Assembly (NCBI GenBank): GCA_964580575.1
Contig: CAZOLJ010000056.1
Location: forward strand, 1 to 31,427
Origin: CAVPDE01 sp964580575
GTDB lineage: Bacteria; Desulfobacterota; DSM-4660; Desulfatiglandales; HGW-15
Reading direction: 5' to 3'
Length of the DNA stretch: 31,427 bases
Both the position numbers and the translations under genes were made by a program. The notes beneath the pieces are model-generated. The model made no database searches. It saw nothing but the letters and a program-made list of their open reading frames with translations, and had not been told where the DNA came from. Below, piece by piece: positions 1 through 8,589 of this stretch; the first letter of the stretch is position 1, and the number at the start of each line of letters is the position of its first letter.

Positions 1-5
1 ACTAG

Positions 6-176
6 AGCGCCTTTGCCGGAGCGACTGTTGCCATCGGAATTGTCTTCGGCACGGGGATCACGCCCACTCTTCTCGGCACAGTGGCGGATATCTGGAGTTT
101 TCAGGCGGGCATGCTGGTGCAGGGCCTGATGACCCTGGGCATCTGTTTCCTGGTTAAAACCCTGCGGGGATTGTGA
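6..176 (+). CDS. C-terminal fragment of a membrane transporter (MFS-like)
   Basis: An open frame enters from the left edge and ends at TGA 174-176. Its 56 residues form two hydrophobic stretches separated by a short loop with a G-T-V-A-D segment, and end in a basic tail (K-T-L-R-G-L). The pattern P-x-L-L-G-x-x-A-D between helices resembles the last two helices of major facilitator superfamily permeases. The same frame has a TAG at positions 3-5, so the fragment does not continue cleanly to the edge. Either a frameshift or a few wrong bases at the edge, or a broken gene, would explain this. Only the C-terminus is visible, so substrate and exact family are unknown. Confidence 0.4.
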   Translation, partial: SAFAGATVAIGIVFGTGITPTLLGTVADIWSFQAGMLVQGLMTLGICFLVKTLRGL

Positions 177-270
177 GCTCTGCTAAACCCCTTGCAATAC
201 CCATCGTGGTCTCTATAATAGCCCATGGTTGCATGCCCTGAGTCGCAAGCCAATTCGAGGCCCGAAGCCC

Positions 271-340
271 GAATGTCGAATTTCGAATGACGAAGTCTAA
301 TCCCCTATGTTTTCCCTTCAGCCTTCGTTATTCGACATTC
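271..340. repeat. Imperfect inverted repeat, likely dispersed intergenic palindrome
   Basis: GAATGTCGAA (271-280) is the exact reverse complement of TTCGACATTC (331-340). Just inside, AATGACGAAG (286-295) pairs with CTTCGTTATT (323-332) with one mismatch. The arms are rich in TTCGAA/CGAA words, like the palindromes at 15866-16010, so the two may belong to one family of dispersed repeats. It lies in the 252-base gap before glnS, which otherwise shows no gene. Confidence 0.5.
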
Positions 341-428
341 TGCGGTTCTCTTTTTAAGTTCTTGGCGATTATTGCAAAGAACTTGTACCTTAGGCCTCTA
401 GCGCAGTAAAAAGGAGAGTATCCATCCC

Positions 429-2531
429 ATGTCGAGCGTTGATTTCACCCCTGCCCCCAATTTCATCAAGAGCATCATCGCCGAAGACCTGCAGACGAAC
501 AAATACGGAGGCCGCGTTCACACTCGCTTTCCGCCTGAACCGAACGGCTACCTCCACATCGGTCACGCCAAGTCCATCTGCCTCAATTTCGGCCTGGCCC
601 TGGAGTTCAAAGGCCTCTGCAACCTGCGCTTCGACGACACGAATCCCAGCAAGGAGGACATTGAATACGTGGAGTCCATCAAGACCGATGTCCGTTGGCT
701 GGGTTTTGACTGGGAAGATCGGGAGTACTATGCCTCCGACTATTTTCAGCAGCTCTATGACTTCGCGCTTAGACTCATCCGAAAGGGGAAAGCGTATGTG
801 GATGATCTCAGCGCCGAGCAGATCAGGGAATTCCGCGGGACCCTGACAGAGCCGGGCAGGGAAAGCCCTTTCAGGAACCGTTCCCCGGAAGAGAACCTGG
901 CCCTTTTTGAGCGCATGCGCCGCGGCGAGTTCCCGGACGGCTCACGGGTTCTTCGAGCCAAGATCGACATGGCCTCTCCCAATCTCAACCTGCGGGACCC
1001 GGTCATGTACCGGATTCTACACGCCGAGCACCACAGGATCGGCAACACCTGGTGCATTTATCCCATGTATGACTTTGCCCATGGCCAGTGCGACTCCATT
1101 GAAGGCATCACCCACTCCGTCTGCACCCTGGAGTTTGAAGATCACCGGCCCCTCTACGACTGGTTTTTGGACGAACTGGAGATCGGTCATCCGCAGCAGA
1201 TTGAATTCGCCCGCCTGAGTCTGAGTCACACCGTGATGAGCAAGCGAAAGCTGCTCCAGCTGGTTCAGGAAGGAGTCGTGTCCGGATGGGATGATCCCCG
1301 CATGCCCACCCTTTCCGGGTTGAGGCGTCGAGGATACACTCCTGAAGCCATCCGGAGCTTTTGCGAGCGCATTGGTGTGGCAAAGAGAGACAGCATGGTG
1401 GATGTAGCTCTTCTGCAATACTGCATCCGGGAAGACCTGAACAAGCGCGCTCCCCGCGTGATGGCCGTGTTGCGGCCTCTCCGGCTGATCATTGACAACT
1501 ATCCGGAAGATCAGGTGGAAGAGTTGGATGCCCTCAACAATCCTGAAGATCTTGACCTGGGAACGCGGAAGGTTCCCTTCTCAAGGGAGCTCTACATTGA
1601 AGCAGACGACTTCATGGAGACCCCGCCCAAGAAGTTTTACCGGCTGTCTCCAGGCCGCGAAGTGAGACTGCGCTACGCCTATTTCGTCAAGTGCGTCGGC
1701 GTCGTGAAAGATCAGAGCGGCAAAGTGACCGAGGTTCATTGCACCTATGACCCTCAAACCAGGGGAGGGGATTCTCCGGACGGCCGCAAGGTGAGAGCGA
1801 CACTCCACTGGGTATCCGCGCCTCATTCCATTGCGGCAGAAGTGAGATTGTATGATCACCTCTTGTCCAAAGCAGACCCCAGTGACGAGGGAGAGGGTCA
1901 AGATTTCAAAGCGTTCCTGAATCCCTTGTCTCTTGAAGTCTTGAAAGACTGCCGTTTGGAACCCGGCCTCAAGGAGGCTGTGTCTGGATCTCGTTTTCAG
2001 TTTGAGCGGTTGGGCTATTTTTGTGTGGATTCCAGAGATTCGACTTCAGAGCACAGGGTATTCAACAGGACCGTTACCTTGAAAGACGAGTGGACCAAAA
2101 TCCAGAAAACACAGGCCAAAGAGCCCGTGCAGGCTGAACCCTCAAAAACAGTTTTGGCCCTTTCCATTGCTGAGAAACGGGAGGATCTCCTGCCCATTGG
2201 CCAAGAAATCACGATCGATGATTTTTCGAAGTTGGACCTCCGGGTCGCTGTTGTGCGCGAAGCCAGCCTTGTGCCTGGAGCGGACAAGCTCGTGAAGCTC
2301 ATGCTGGATATCGGCGAAGGCCGCTTTCGCCAGGTGTTTGCCGGCATCCGCTCCGCCTATCCTCAGCCCGAAAACCTGGTGGGCAAAAGAATGATGTTCG
2401 TTGCCAACCTCAAACCCAGACAGATGAAATTCGGACTCTCCGAAGGCATGATCCTCGCAGGCTCAGGGAAAAACCGGCTGGCCGTTGCAACTTTTGAGGG
2501 CGACCTTGAGCCTGGAGACAAGGTTTCGTAG
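429..2531 (+). CDS. glnS: Glutaminyl-tRNA synthetase with C-terminal tRNA-binding OB domain
   Basis: Class I aminoacyl-tRNA synthetase that charges tRNA-Gln with glutamine in the cytoplasm. The HIGH signature is at residues 43-46, in the GlnRS-specific context PPEPNGYLHIGHAKS. The second signature is VMSKR at 269-273. The body to about residue 560 aligns by eye with E. coli GlnRS (about 550 aa) throughout, including the anticodon-binding beta-barrels. It is followed by a linker and, from about residue 594, an MetRS-C/Trbp111-type OB fold (starting I-T-I-D-D-F-S-K-L-D-L-R-V-A) that should bind tRNA non-specifically. Total length is 700 aa, about 150 longer than a plain GlnRS. The start is ATG with AAGGAG at 411-416. 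It is a stand-alone gene. Identity as GlnRS rather than GluRS is firm; a benefit of the extra domain is inference. Confidence 0.95.
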   Translation: MSSVDFTPAPNFIKSIIAEDLQTNKYGGRVHTRFPPEPNGYLHIGHAKSICLNFGLALEFKGLCNLRFDDTNPSKEDIEYVESIKTDVRWLGFDWEDREYYASDYFQQLYDFALRLIRKGKAYVDDLSAEQIREFRGTLTEPGRESPFRNRSPEENLALFERMRRGEFPDGSRVLRAKIDMASPNLNLRDPVMYRILHAEHHRIGNTWCIYPMYDFAHGQCDSIEGITHSVCTLEFEDHRPLYDWFLDELEIGHPQQIEFARLSLSHTVMSKRKLLQLVQEGVVSGWDDPRMPTLSGLRRRGYTPEAIRSFCERIGVAKRDSMVDVALLQYCIREDLNKRAPRVMAVLRPLRLIIDNYPEDQVEELDALNNPEDLDLGTRKVPFSRELYIEADDFMETPPKKFYRLSPGREVRLRYAYFVKCVGVVKDQSGKVTEVHCTYDPQTRGGDSPDGRKVRATLHWVSAPHSIAAEVRLYDHLLSKADPSDEGEGQDFKAFLNPLSLEVLKDCRLEPGLKEAVSGSRFQFERLGYFCVDSRDSTSEHRVFNRTVTLKDEWTKIQKTQAKEPVQAEPSKTVLALSIAEKREDLLPIGQEITIDDFSKLDLRVAVVREASLVPGADKLVKLMLDIGEGRFRQVFAGIRSAYPQPENLVGKRMMFVANLKPRQMKFGLSEGMILAGSGKNRLAVATFEGDLEPGDKVS

Positions 2532-2619
2532 CTTTTTCTTGCTTCAGGGCTCTATAAGTATTACAGTATCTATGTAGGGTTTGAGCCGATTCGCGCGGGG
2601 CGCAGGAGATACATCAGAG

Positions 2620-3798
2620 TTGAACATCAAGGTGTTTTTTACGGGTTTTGCCAAACCCCGCCGTCTGGCGAGGTTTTTTTTGGTCGGTTTTTTCTTCCTT
2701 GCAGCCTGCTCAGGGGGCCCTTCTGCAGAGCAGCCCAAATCGAAAGAAGGGTTGGCTGTGCCTGTCATGGTGGCATCGGTTTTCACAAAGGATGTCCCCA
2801 TTCAGGTCCGCTCGGTCGGCAACGTGGAGGCCTATTCCACGGTAGCCGTGAAATCTCGTGTGTCGGGCGAGCTCGTGGGGGTTCATTTTCAGGAAGGCCA
2901 GGAAGTCAAGGAAGGGGACCTTCTTTTCACGATTGACAAAGCACCCTATGAAGTGGCTCTCAAGGAGGCTCAAGCGAGGCTCGAAAGGGATCAGGCTCTG
3001 GCCCGCAAGGCGAGAGACGATGTTCGACGAAACAGGCCGCTCGCTGAAAAAGATATTGTGAGCCGCCAGTCCCTTGACCAGTACGTGAGCACTGCAGAAG
3101 CGGCCGAGGCGCTTGTTAAAGCCGATCAAGCCTCAGTGGAAAACCTCCAGTTACAGCTCGGATACTGTTCCATTCGTTCTCCCATCTCGGGAAGGACCGG
3201 AAGCCTTCTGATTCAGAAAGGAAACCTGGTCAAAGGAAACGACGAAAACAAATCCCTTCTGACCGTTCACCAAATCGAGCCGATCTATGTGACCTTTGCC
3301 GTTCCGGAGAAGTATTTGGGGGAGATCAACCGGAGAACCAAGGAAGGCAAGATGGAGGTCCAGGTCTATGCCCCGGAGAACCAGGGCAGCGCCGAACCGA
3401 TCAGCGGTGTGGTGAGTTTTGTGAACAACACGGTGGAGCAATCCACGGCCACGATTCGCCTCAAAGCCACCTTTCAAAACAGGGACCGCCGCCTCTGGCC
3501 GGGCCAAACCACCAATGTCCTTCTCACTCTCGGTGTCCAGCCCAAGGCGGTGGTGGTGCCCAGCCAGGCGATTCAAAGCGGCCAGTCCGGTTCTTACGCT
3601 TTCGTCGTCAAGCAGGACCAAACCGCCGAACTTCGGCTCGTCTCCGTGTCTCGCACCACGAACGGCGAAACCGTGATCGAGAAGGGTCTCAGCCCCGGCG
3701 AAACCGTGGTCACCGACGGGCAACTGCTTTTGACCCCAGGCGCCAGAGTGAGCATTAAGGACCGGAACTCTGCTCGTCAAGAGAGCCCCAAGAAATGA
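2620..3798 (+). CDS. RND efflux periplasmic adaptor (membrane fusion lipoprotein)
   Basis: HlyD/AcrA-type adaptor joining an inner-membrane RND pump to an outer-membrane channel. From the TTG at 2620 the protein is 392 aa. It has a basic start, a Phe/Leu-rich hydrophobic stretch and a lipobox L-A-A-C with Cys30, so it is probably a lipoprotein. Then follow the lipoyl half-motif (G-E-L-V-G-V-H-F-Q-E-G-Q-E-V), an alpha-hairpin rich in Ala/Gln/Arg, the second lipoyl half (S-P-I-S-G-R-T-G) and beta-barrel and membrane-proximal segments. AGGAG at 2604-2608 favours TTG 2620; an in-frame TTG at 2581 is the alternative. Its stop overlaps the pump start (ATGA), so the two are translationally coupled. 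No TolC-like gene is near, so the channel is encoded elsewhere. The substrate cannot be told from sequence. Confidence 0.92.
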   Translation: MNIKVFFTGFAKPRRLARFFLVGFFFLAACSGGPSAEQPKSKEGLAVPVMVASVFTKDVPIQVRSVGNVEAYSTVAVKSRVSGELVGVHFQEGQEVKEGDLLFTIDKAPYEVALKEAQARLERDQALARKARDDVRRNRPLAEKDIVSRQSLDQYVSTAEAAEALVKADQASVENLQLQLGYCSIRSPISGRTGSLLIQKGNLVKGNDENKSLLTVHQIEPIYVTFAVPEKYLGEINRRTKEGKMEVQVYAPENQGSAEPISGVVSFVNNTVEQSTATIRLKATFQNRDRRLWPGQTTNVLLTLGVQPKAVVVPSQAIQSGQSGSYAFVVKQDQTAELRLVSVSRTTNGETVIEKGLSPGETVVTDGQLLLTPGARVSIKDRNSARQESPKK

Positions 3799-6700
3799 AC
3801 CTGAGTGCCCTCTTCATTCGACGGCCGGTCATGACCACGCTGGTCATGCTCAGCATCATCATTTTCGGTCTCATGGGCTACCGCCGTTTGCCGGTGAGTG
3901 ATCTCCCGAATGTGGATTTCCCTACCCTGATGGTCAGTGCCAGCCTGCCCGGTGCCAGCCCTGAAAACATGGCTGCCTCCGTGGCCACTCCCTTGGAGCG
4001 TCAGTTCACCACCATCGCCGGGGTGACGGCGATGACGTCCTCCAGTTCCCTCGGAGTGAGCCAAATCACTCTCCAGTTCGACCTGGATCGCGATATCGAT
4101 GCTGCCGCCCAGGACGTGCAGGCAGCCATTGCCAGAACAACCCACAGGCTGCCGCGGGACATGCCCTATCCCCCGTCTTACAGGAAAGTGAACCCGGCGG
4201 ACATGCCCATCCTCTTCCTGTCCATCACCTCCCCTACCCTCCCGCTCTACACGCTCAATGAGTACGCGGAAACGATGATCGCTCAGCGGATTTCCACAGT
4301 GAGCGGGGTGGCCCAGGTGCAGGTCTACGGCTCCCAGAAATACGCCGTCCGCATTCAGATTGATCCCAATGCGTTGAAGAGTCGCGGCATGGGCATTGAT
4401 GAAGTCGCCCGAGCTATCCGAACCGCGAATACCAACTTGCCCACGGGCATCCTTTATGGACGCCACAGGGCTTTCACCGTTGAGACCACGGGCCAACTCA
4501 ACCAGGCCAAGGAGTTCAACCCGGTCATCATTTCTTATCGAGGCGGCCACCCGGTGCGCCTCCAGGATGTAGGCAAAGCTATCGACAGCGTGGAGTTCGA
4601 CAAGGCCGCGGCGTGGTTTATTGATCAGCGTGCGATGGTGCTTGCGGTCCAGCGTCAGCCGGGAACCAATACGGTGGAAGTGGCGGATGCCGTCAAAAGG
4701 CTTCTCCCTGCTTTCCAGGCCCAATTACCGGCTTCCGTGTCTCTCCACCTGTTGTATGACCGTTCTGAATCCATTCGCGAATCCGTGAGGGACGTCAAAT
4801 TCACTCTCGTCTTTGCGCTGCTTCTTGTGGTGATCGTGATCTTTCTCTTTTTGCGCAAGATCTCCGCAACGCTGATCCCTTCCGTGGCCATGCCTCTCTC
4901 CATCGTCGGGACCTTCGGCATCATGTATCTCCTCGACTTCAACCTGGACAACCTCTCCCTCATGGCCTTGATCCTGGCCGTGGGGTTTGTAGTGGATGAT
5001 GCCATTGTCATGCTCGAGAACATCGTGCGCCACGTGGAAATGGGAGAACCTGTTTTCGAAGCCGCTTTGAAAGGCTCCAGAGAAATCGGATTCACCATCA
5101 TCTCCATGACCCTTTCCCTGGCGGCCGTTTTCATCCCCGTCCTATTCATGGGAGGAATCATCGGCCGCCTGTTCACGGAGTTCTCGGTCACCATCGGAGT
5201 CGCGGTTCTCCTTTCCGGTGTCATCGCCCTGACCCTGACCCCCATGCTTTGCAGCCGCTTCATCAAGGCGGAATCTCTTGAACGCCAAGGCCGATTCGAT
5301 GCGGCTTCCGAAGGCGTCTTTCAGGCCATGCTCAGGGCCTATGGTGCAGGGCTTCGGTGGTTCCTGCGGCACCGTTTTCTCACAATCGTGTTCACTGCCC
5401 TTGTCCTCTTGGCCACCATCCATCTCTTTCGCACCCTGCCCAAAGGCTTCATTCCTTCAGAGGACACCTCCCAGATGCTGGCAATCACGGAAACCGTGGA
5501 AGGGATCTCCTTTGAATCCATGGTGGAGCACCAGAAGGCTGTGGCGAGCATTGTCAAAGCTGACCCCAATGTGGCAGCCTTCATGTCCAATGCCGGGGCC
5601 CGCGGCCCCTTTGGCAGGGGCAATACGGGTTCTATGTTCATTCGCCTCAAGCCGAGGAGCGAGCGCGAGCTCAGTGTCGACCAGGTCATTTCAGAGCTCA
5701 GACCAAAGCTGAATCAGGTTCCAGGCATCCGGGTCTTTCTCCAGAACCCCCCGCCGCTCAGGATCGGTGGGATGGTGACCAGAAGCCTTTACCAGTTCAC
5801 CCTTCAAAGCCCTGACTTGAATGAACTCTACGAGCACGCTCCTGTGCTTCAGGAAAGAATAAAGGCCTTGCCGGGTTTTCTGGATGTGACCTCGGACCTG
5901 GAAATCAAGAACCCTCAGGTGAATGTGGAGATCGACCGTGACAGAGCCGCTGTGCTGGGGGTGACGGCTGAACAGATCGAAGATGCTCTCTACACCGCCT
6001 ATGGGACCAGGCAGATCTCCACCATCTATGCCTCCAATGACGACTTCGCCGTCATCATGGAAGTTCTCCCGGAGTATCAGCTTGAGCCTGCGGCTCTGTC
6101 TTTGCTCCACGTCCGCTCAGCCTCAGGCCAGCTGGTTCCACTGGACACCTTCACGCGGTTCACCTCCAGCGTCGGTCCGGCGGCTGTGAACCACCTGGGC
6201 CAACTGCCCGCTGTCACCCTCTCCTTTAACCTGAAACCCGGGATTTCTTTGGGGGACGCGGTAACCGCCGTAGGAAAGGCCGCCCGGGCCACCCTGCCCT
6301 CGACGGTGAGTACCAGCTTTCAGGGCACAGCCCAGGCTTTCCAGTCCTCCTTCGAGGGCATGGGACTCTTGCTTCTCATGGCCATCGTCGTGATCTACAT
6401 TGTCCTGGGGATTCTCTACGAAAGCTTCATCCATCCGGTGACCATTCTCTCTGCCCTACCTTTTGCAGGATTCGGAGCCCTGGTGACGCTTCTGGTTTTT
6501 AACAGCGAGCTCAATATCTACGCCTTTGTCGGGATTGTCATGCTGGTGGGTCTTGTAAAGAAAAACGGCATCATGATGGTGGACTTCGCTCTTGAGGCGA
6601 AGAAAAGCGGAGACACGTCCGCCTCTGAGGCGATTTATGAAGCGTGTCTGATCCGGTTCAGACCGATCATGATGACCACCATGGCGGCTCTCATGGGCAC

Positions 6701-6887
6701 CCTGCCCATTGCTCTGGGATACGGCGCCGGAGGCGAGGCCCGCCAGCCCCTGGGGCTGGCCGTTGTAGGCGGGCTGTTGTTCAGTCAGTTCCTGACCCTT
6801 TTCATCACTCCTGTCTTCTTCGTCTACCTGGATAAGTTGCAGGGAGCCATGAGCCGACGCGGCCGAACGGAAAAATCATCCCAGTAA
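3795..6887 (+). CDS. RND multidrug efflux pump, inner-membrane subunit (MdtB/MdtC/AcrB family)
   Basis: Proton-driven trimeric transporter of 1030 aa, the usual length of the HAE1 family. It opens with N-L-S-A-L-F-I-R-R-P-V and a first membrane helix, then the large periplasmic porter domain, helices TM2-6 from about residue 335, a second periplasmic domain from about 560, and TM8-12 from about 855. The TM4 Asp pair of the proton relay is present as D401-D402 in G-F-V-V-D-D-A-I-V. The TM10 Lys is in V-G-L-V-K-K-N-G-I-M-M-V-D. It overlaps the adaptor gene by four bases. Overall wording resembles MdtB/MdtC/MuxB more than AcrB, but substrates (drugs, bile-type detergents, lipids) are not decidable here. 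Confidence 0.95.
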   Translation: MNLSALFIRRPVMTTLVMLSIIIFGLMGYRRLPVSDLPNVDFPTLMVSASLPGASPENMAASVATPLERQFTTIAGVTAMTSSSSLGVSQITLQFDLDRDIDAAAQDVQAAIARTTHRLPRDMPYPPSYRKVNPADMPILFLSITSPTLPLYTLNEYAETMIAQRISTVSGVAQVQVYGSQKYAVRIQIDPNALKSRGMGIDEVARAIRTANTNLPTGILYGRHRAFTVETTGQLNQAKEFNPVIISYRGGHPVRLQDVGKAIDSVEFDKAAAWFIDQRAMVLAVQRQPGTNTVEVADAVKRLLPAFQAQLPASVSLHLLYDRSESIRESVRDVKFTLVFALLLVVIVIFLFLRKISATLIPSVAMPLSIVGTFGIMYLLDFNLDNLSLMALILAVGFVVDDAIVMLENIVRHVEMGEPVFEAALKGSREIGFTIISMTLSLAAVFIPVLFMGGIIGRLFTEFSVTIGVAVLLSGVIALTLTPMLCSRFIKAESLERQGRFDAASEGVFQAMLRAYGAGLRWFLRHRFLTIVFTALVLLATIHLFRTLPKGFIPSEDTSQMLAITETVEGISFESMVEHQKAVASIVKADPNVAAFMSNAGARGPFGRGNTGSMFIRLKPRSERELSVDQVISELRPKLNQVPGIRVFLQNPPPLRIGGMVTRSLYQFTLQSPDLNELYEHAPVLQERIKALPGFLDVTSDLEIKNPQVNVEIDRDRAAVLGVTAEQIEDALYTAYGTRQISTIYASNDDFAVIMEVLPEYQLEPAALSLLHVRSASGQLVPLDTFTRFTSSVGPAAVNHLGQLPAVTLSFNLKPGISLGDAVTAVGKAARATLPSTVSTSFQGTAQAFQSSFEGMGLLLLMAIVVIYIVLGILYESFIHPVTILSALPFAGFGALVTLLVFNSELNIYAFVGIVMLVGLVKKNGIMMVDFALEAKKSGDTSASEAIYEACLIRFRPIMMTTMAALMGTLPIALGYGAGGEARQPLGLAVVGGLLFSQFLTLFITPVFFVYLDKLQGAMSRRGRTEKSSQ

Positions 6888-6989
6888 AGCGAGTGTTCCT
6901 GCGCCCCGGTTCCTAGCCTTTGCTCACGAATGAAAGGGCGTTTCCGTATCTGGGGCAAGACGGGAAGAGGATGAGGGTCGTCCGTCGGT

Positions 6990-7349
6990 CTAAGGTTTGG
7001 GAGGTGAAGGCTGCCGGGCACCCGCGATCAGGGATCGCAACGCTTCACGGTCTTCATCTGTTAGCTCCACAAGGCAGATGCCCACTCCAAAGGCGGTGTT
7101 CTCCTCATCCATGCAATAGGCATCAGCCCAGACCACTTTGCCGCTGACCCCTATGGCGTGATGTTTGCCAGGAAGAATAGACATGCGATAAGTCTCATTG
7201 AGGGGCAGAGGCTCCTCGCAAAAGATAAGCAACCCATCCATGGAAACGTTTCTTATTTCTCCCTCGATCGTTCCTGTTTCTGCCAGGATCGTGAGGGGCC
7301 AGCTCACTTCCACTCTCGGACTTCTGCGTTTTTCTATACCAGCAGACAA
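6990..7349 (-). CDS. PilZ-domain protein, probable cyclic-di-GMP receptor
   Basis: Single-domain protein of 119 aa. The cyclic-di-GMP-binding RxxxR is R8-R12 (K-R-R-S-P-R), and the partner motif N-x-S-x-x-G is N34-G39 (N-V-S-M-D-G). A beta-barrel follows, ending in F-G-V-G-I. These are the two defining motifs of PilZ. The start chosen is TTG at 7347-7349, because a perfect AGGAGGT (reverse strand, 7356-7362) lies six bases upstream. A longer reading from 7367 would run through this ribosome-binding site. It has no signal peptide or output domain, so it likely acts as a soluble adaptor. It is convergent with the RND pump and has its own candidate promoter. The target process is unknown. Confidence 0.88.
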   Translation of the reverse strand: MSAGIEKRRSPRVEVSWPLTILAETGTIEGEIRNVSMDGLLIFCEEPLPLNETYRMSILPGKHHAIGVSGKVVWADAYCMDEENTAFGVGICLVELTDEDREALRSLIAGARQPSPPKP

Positions 7350-7812
7350 GTTGGGACCTCCTGCCAATCAGAACTCTAACCCTCTCCTGCCCCTCAGAGG
7401 GAGCAAGTAAAAGCGAATGCTCTAGCCAGGCTCGCGAATCCTCACAAAAAGCTGCCTAACACTTCGATAAGTTAACTTAATTTTATATGATTTAAATTTG
7501 CAGGTCAATAGCAAAAAAAGGATAAGCTGAATGATCTAACCCTCTATTTAGTTTAATCGACCTGGTATCCATCTAATTAAGTCCGATTTGCCTCTTCTCG
7601 GCGAAAGGATTTACCAACAGGTCTGGCGATTGGCAGGAAGCATTGTGCAAGCTTGAAAACTGAGGGTAATGGGTTCAGTTGAAGGGAGGCATGTCCCACG
7701 CTCCTGGACCTGACTCAAAGGATCTTTGGTTACTGATAGGTTTGCATTGGGATTGTCAGACTGGTCATAACAGCACCTGCCTGACACACTGGAAGCTTTT
7801 TCCTGGGAAATT
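7350..7812. other. Intergenic stretch without a gene
   Basis: These 463 bases lie between the start of the PilZ gene and the end of the small acidic gene. The part around 7460-7580 is markedly AT-rich and contains the candidate PilZ promoter. I see no convincing coding frame, RNA gene or strong terminator here. Confidence 0.5.
7480..7508 (-). promoter_or_regulatory. Candidate sigma70 promoter for the PilZ gene
   Basis: On the reverse strand TTGACC (7503-7508) is followed after exactly 17 bases by TAAAAT (7480-7485), in an AT-rich tract. Transcription would start near 7473 and give a leader of about 120 bases before the TTG start codon. Confidence 0.45.
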
Positions 7813-8124
7813 CTATTCCTCGTCTTCATCATCATCGTAGCTGAAGTCCTCATCTTCATATTCGTCTTCCACGTCTTCCAGAACCTCATAGCTGATGACA
7901 CGTATTCGTTTTGTTCCGTCCTTGTCCTCGCGGACGGTTCCGGTCACTTCCACGTCCTCATCGAGAAAATCAAAAAGCTCTTCACCCAGTTTGTTCACCT
8001 CCACGACGTAATCGTCGTCATCTGTTGTAATGCTGATGGAGACGACGTTGTCCTCGCTGTCCCATTCGCTCGGAACAACATAACCGACAATCGTCTCATC
8101 TCTTGGTGGTTTACTTTTCTTCAT
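7813..8124 (-). CDS. Small, highly acidic hypothetical protein
   Basis: 103 aa, unrecognised. The N-terminal 10 residues are basic/polar (M-K-K-S-K-P-P-R). Residues about 12-80 alternate like beta strands, with a segment V-E-V-T-G-T-V-R-E-D-K-D-G-T-K-R-I-R-V-I-S-Y that looks like an OB-fold strand pair (inference). The last 20 or so residues are almost all Asp/Glu with Tyr/Phe, giving a disordered polyanionic tail. There is no signal peptide or membrane helix. It starts at ATG with GAGG a few bases upstream and has a candidate promoter at 8176-8204. Composition and strand logic support a real gene. A DNA- or RNA-mimic, chaperone-like or assembly-factor role would be speculation. Confidence 0.75.
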   Translation of the reverse strand: MKKSKPPRDETIVGYVVPSEWDSEDNVVSISITTDDDDYVVEVNKLGEELFDFLDEDVEVTGTVREDKDGTKRIRVISYEVLEDVEDEYEDEDFSYDDDEDEE

Positions 8125-8429
8125 CTCCCTGCCTCTTGTCTGCGTTTCTTTCTTGAGCCCACTGAATCTGGGATCATTTTATAAAGCCCTTCTGAACAAA
8201 TCAAGCAACTCCGTTCCTTCATAGGATGGGGAACTCTATTAGTACGCTCTCCACCATTCGTCAACCCATTTATTCACAAAGCGAGGGGACATCGGCCATC
8301 GTATGTTCTTGAAGTTCAAACTCGGAGTCTCAATGGATCTAAAAAGGGAAAAAGGGAAGAACCTCATACAATTCGTTGAGATGAGAAATGTTTGACACCT
8401 GTCAGGAGGTTGATATAGAAGAAGTCTGG
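8125..8429. other. Intergenic stretch between the acidic-protein gene and tRNA-His
   Basis: About 305 bases hold the candidate promoter of the acidic-protein gene at one end. At the other end is the 3' trailer of tRNA-His, including T-rich runs on the reverse strand near 8340-8360 without a clear stem. No coding frame here is convincing. Confidence 0.4.
8176..8204 (-). promoter_or_regulatory. Candidate sigma70 promoter for the small acidic protein
   Basis: On the reverse strand TTGATT (8199-8204) and TAAAAT (8176-8181) are separated by 17 bases. The start point would be about 45 bases before the ATG. The -10 neighbourhood (TATAAAAT) closely resembles that of the PilZ promoter at 7480-7508. 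Confidence 0.45.
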
Positions 8430-8507
8430 TGGGGTGAGTGGTGGGACTCGAACCCACAGCCTCTGGGGCCACAACCCAGGGCTCTAACCAATTGAGCTAC
8501 ACCCACC
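8430..8507 (-). tRNA. tRNA-His (anticodon GTG)
   Basis: The reverse strand folds as a full cloverleaf. The acceptor GTGGGTG pairs with CACTCAC (one G-U). The D arm GCTC...GAGC, anticodon stem CTGGG/CCCAG and T arm GTGGG-TTCGAGT-CCCAC follow. The anticodon loop TTGTGGC has GTG at 8470-8472 (plus-strand CAC). The discriminator is C, the encoded CCA is at 8430-8432, and the base before the acceptor (8507) is G, which supplies the G-1 identity element of tRNA-His. Confidence 0.97.
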
Positions 8508-8522
8508 ACCGGACATGAAAAG

Positions 8523-8550
8523 AATCTAACACAGTTTTTCCTTTTTGCAA
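8523..8550 (-). promoter_or_regulatory. Candidate promoter for tRNA-His
   Basis: Reverse-strand TTGCAA (8545-8550) and TAGATT (8523-8528) lie 16 bases apart. The -10 ends 15 bases before the mature 5' end, as expected for a short tRNA leader. selA is divergent and starts 83 bases from the tRNA. Confidence 0.45.
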
Positions 8551-8589
8551 CAAAAAGTTGTTGTCGCCTTTTCCTGAGGAGAGACGTCG

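Noticed and set aside
2539..2567. TTGCTT-N17-TACAGT as a promoter for the efflux genes
   Set aside because: Only three of six and four of six consensus matches; not better than chance in such a gap.
3777..4724. 315-aa reverse-strand frame opposite the RND pump
   Set aside because: Lies wholly antisense to a strongly conserved pump gene and is His/Gly/Arg-rich in the way of a shadow frame.
8239..8472. 77-aa reverse-strand frame overlapping tRNA-His
   Set aside because: Begins inside the tRNA gene and has no coding features.
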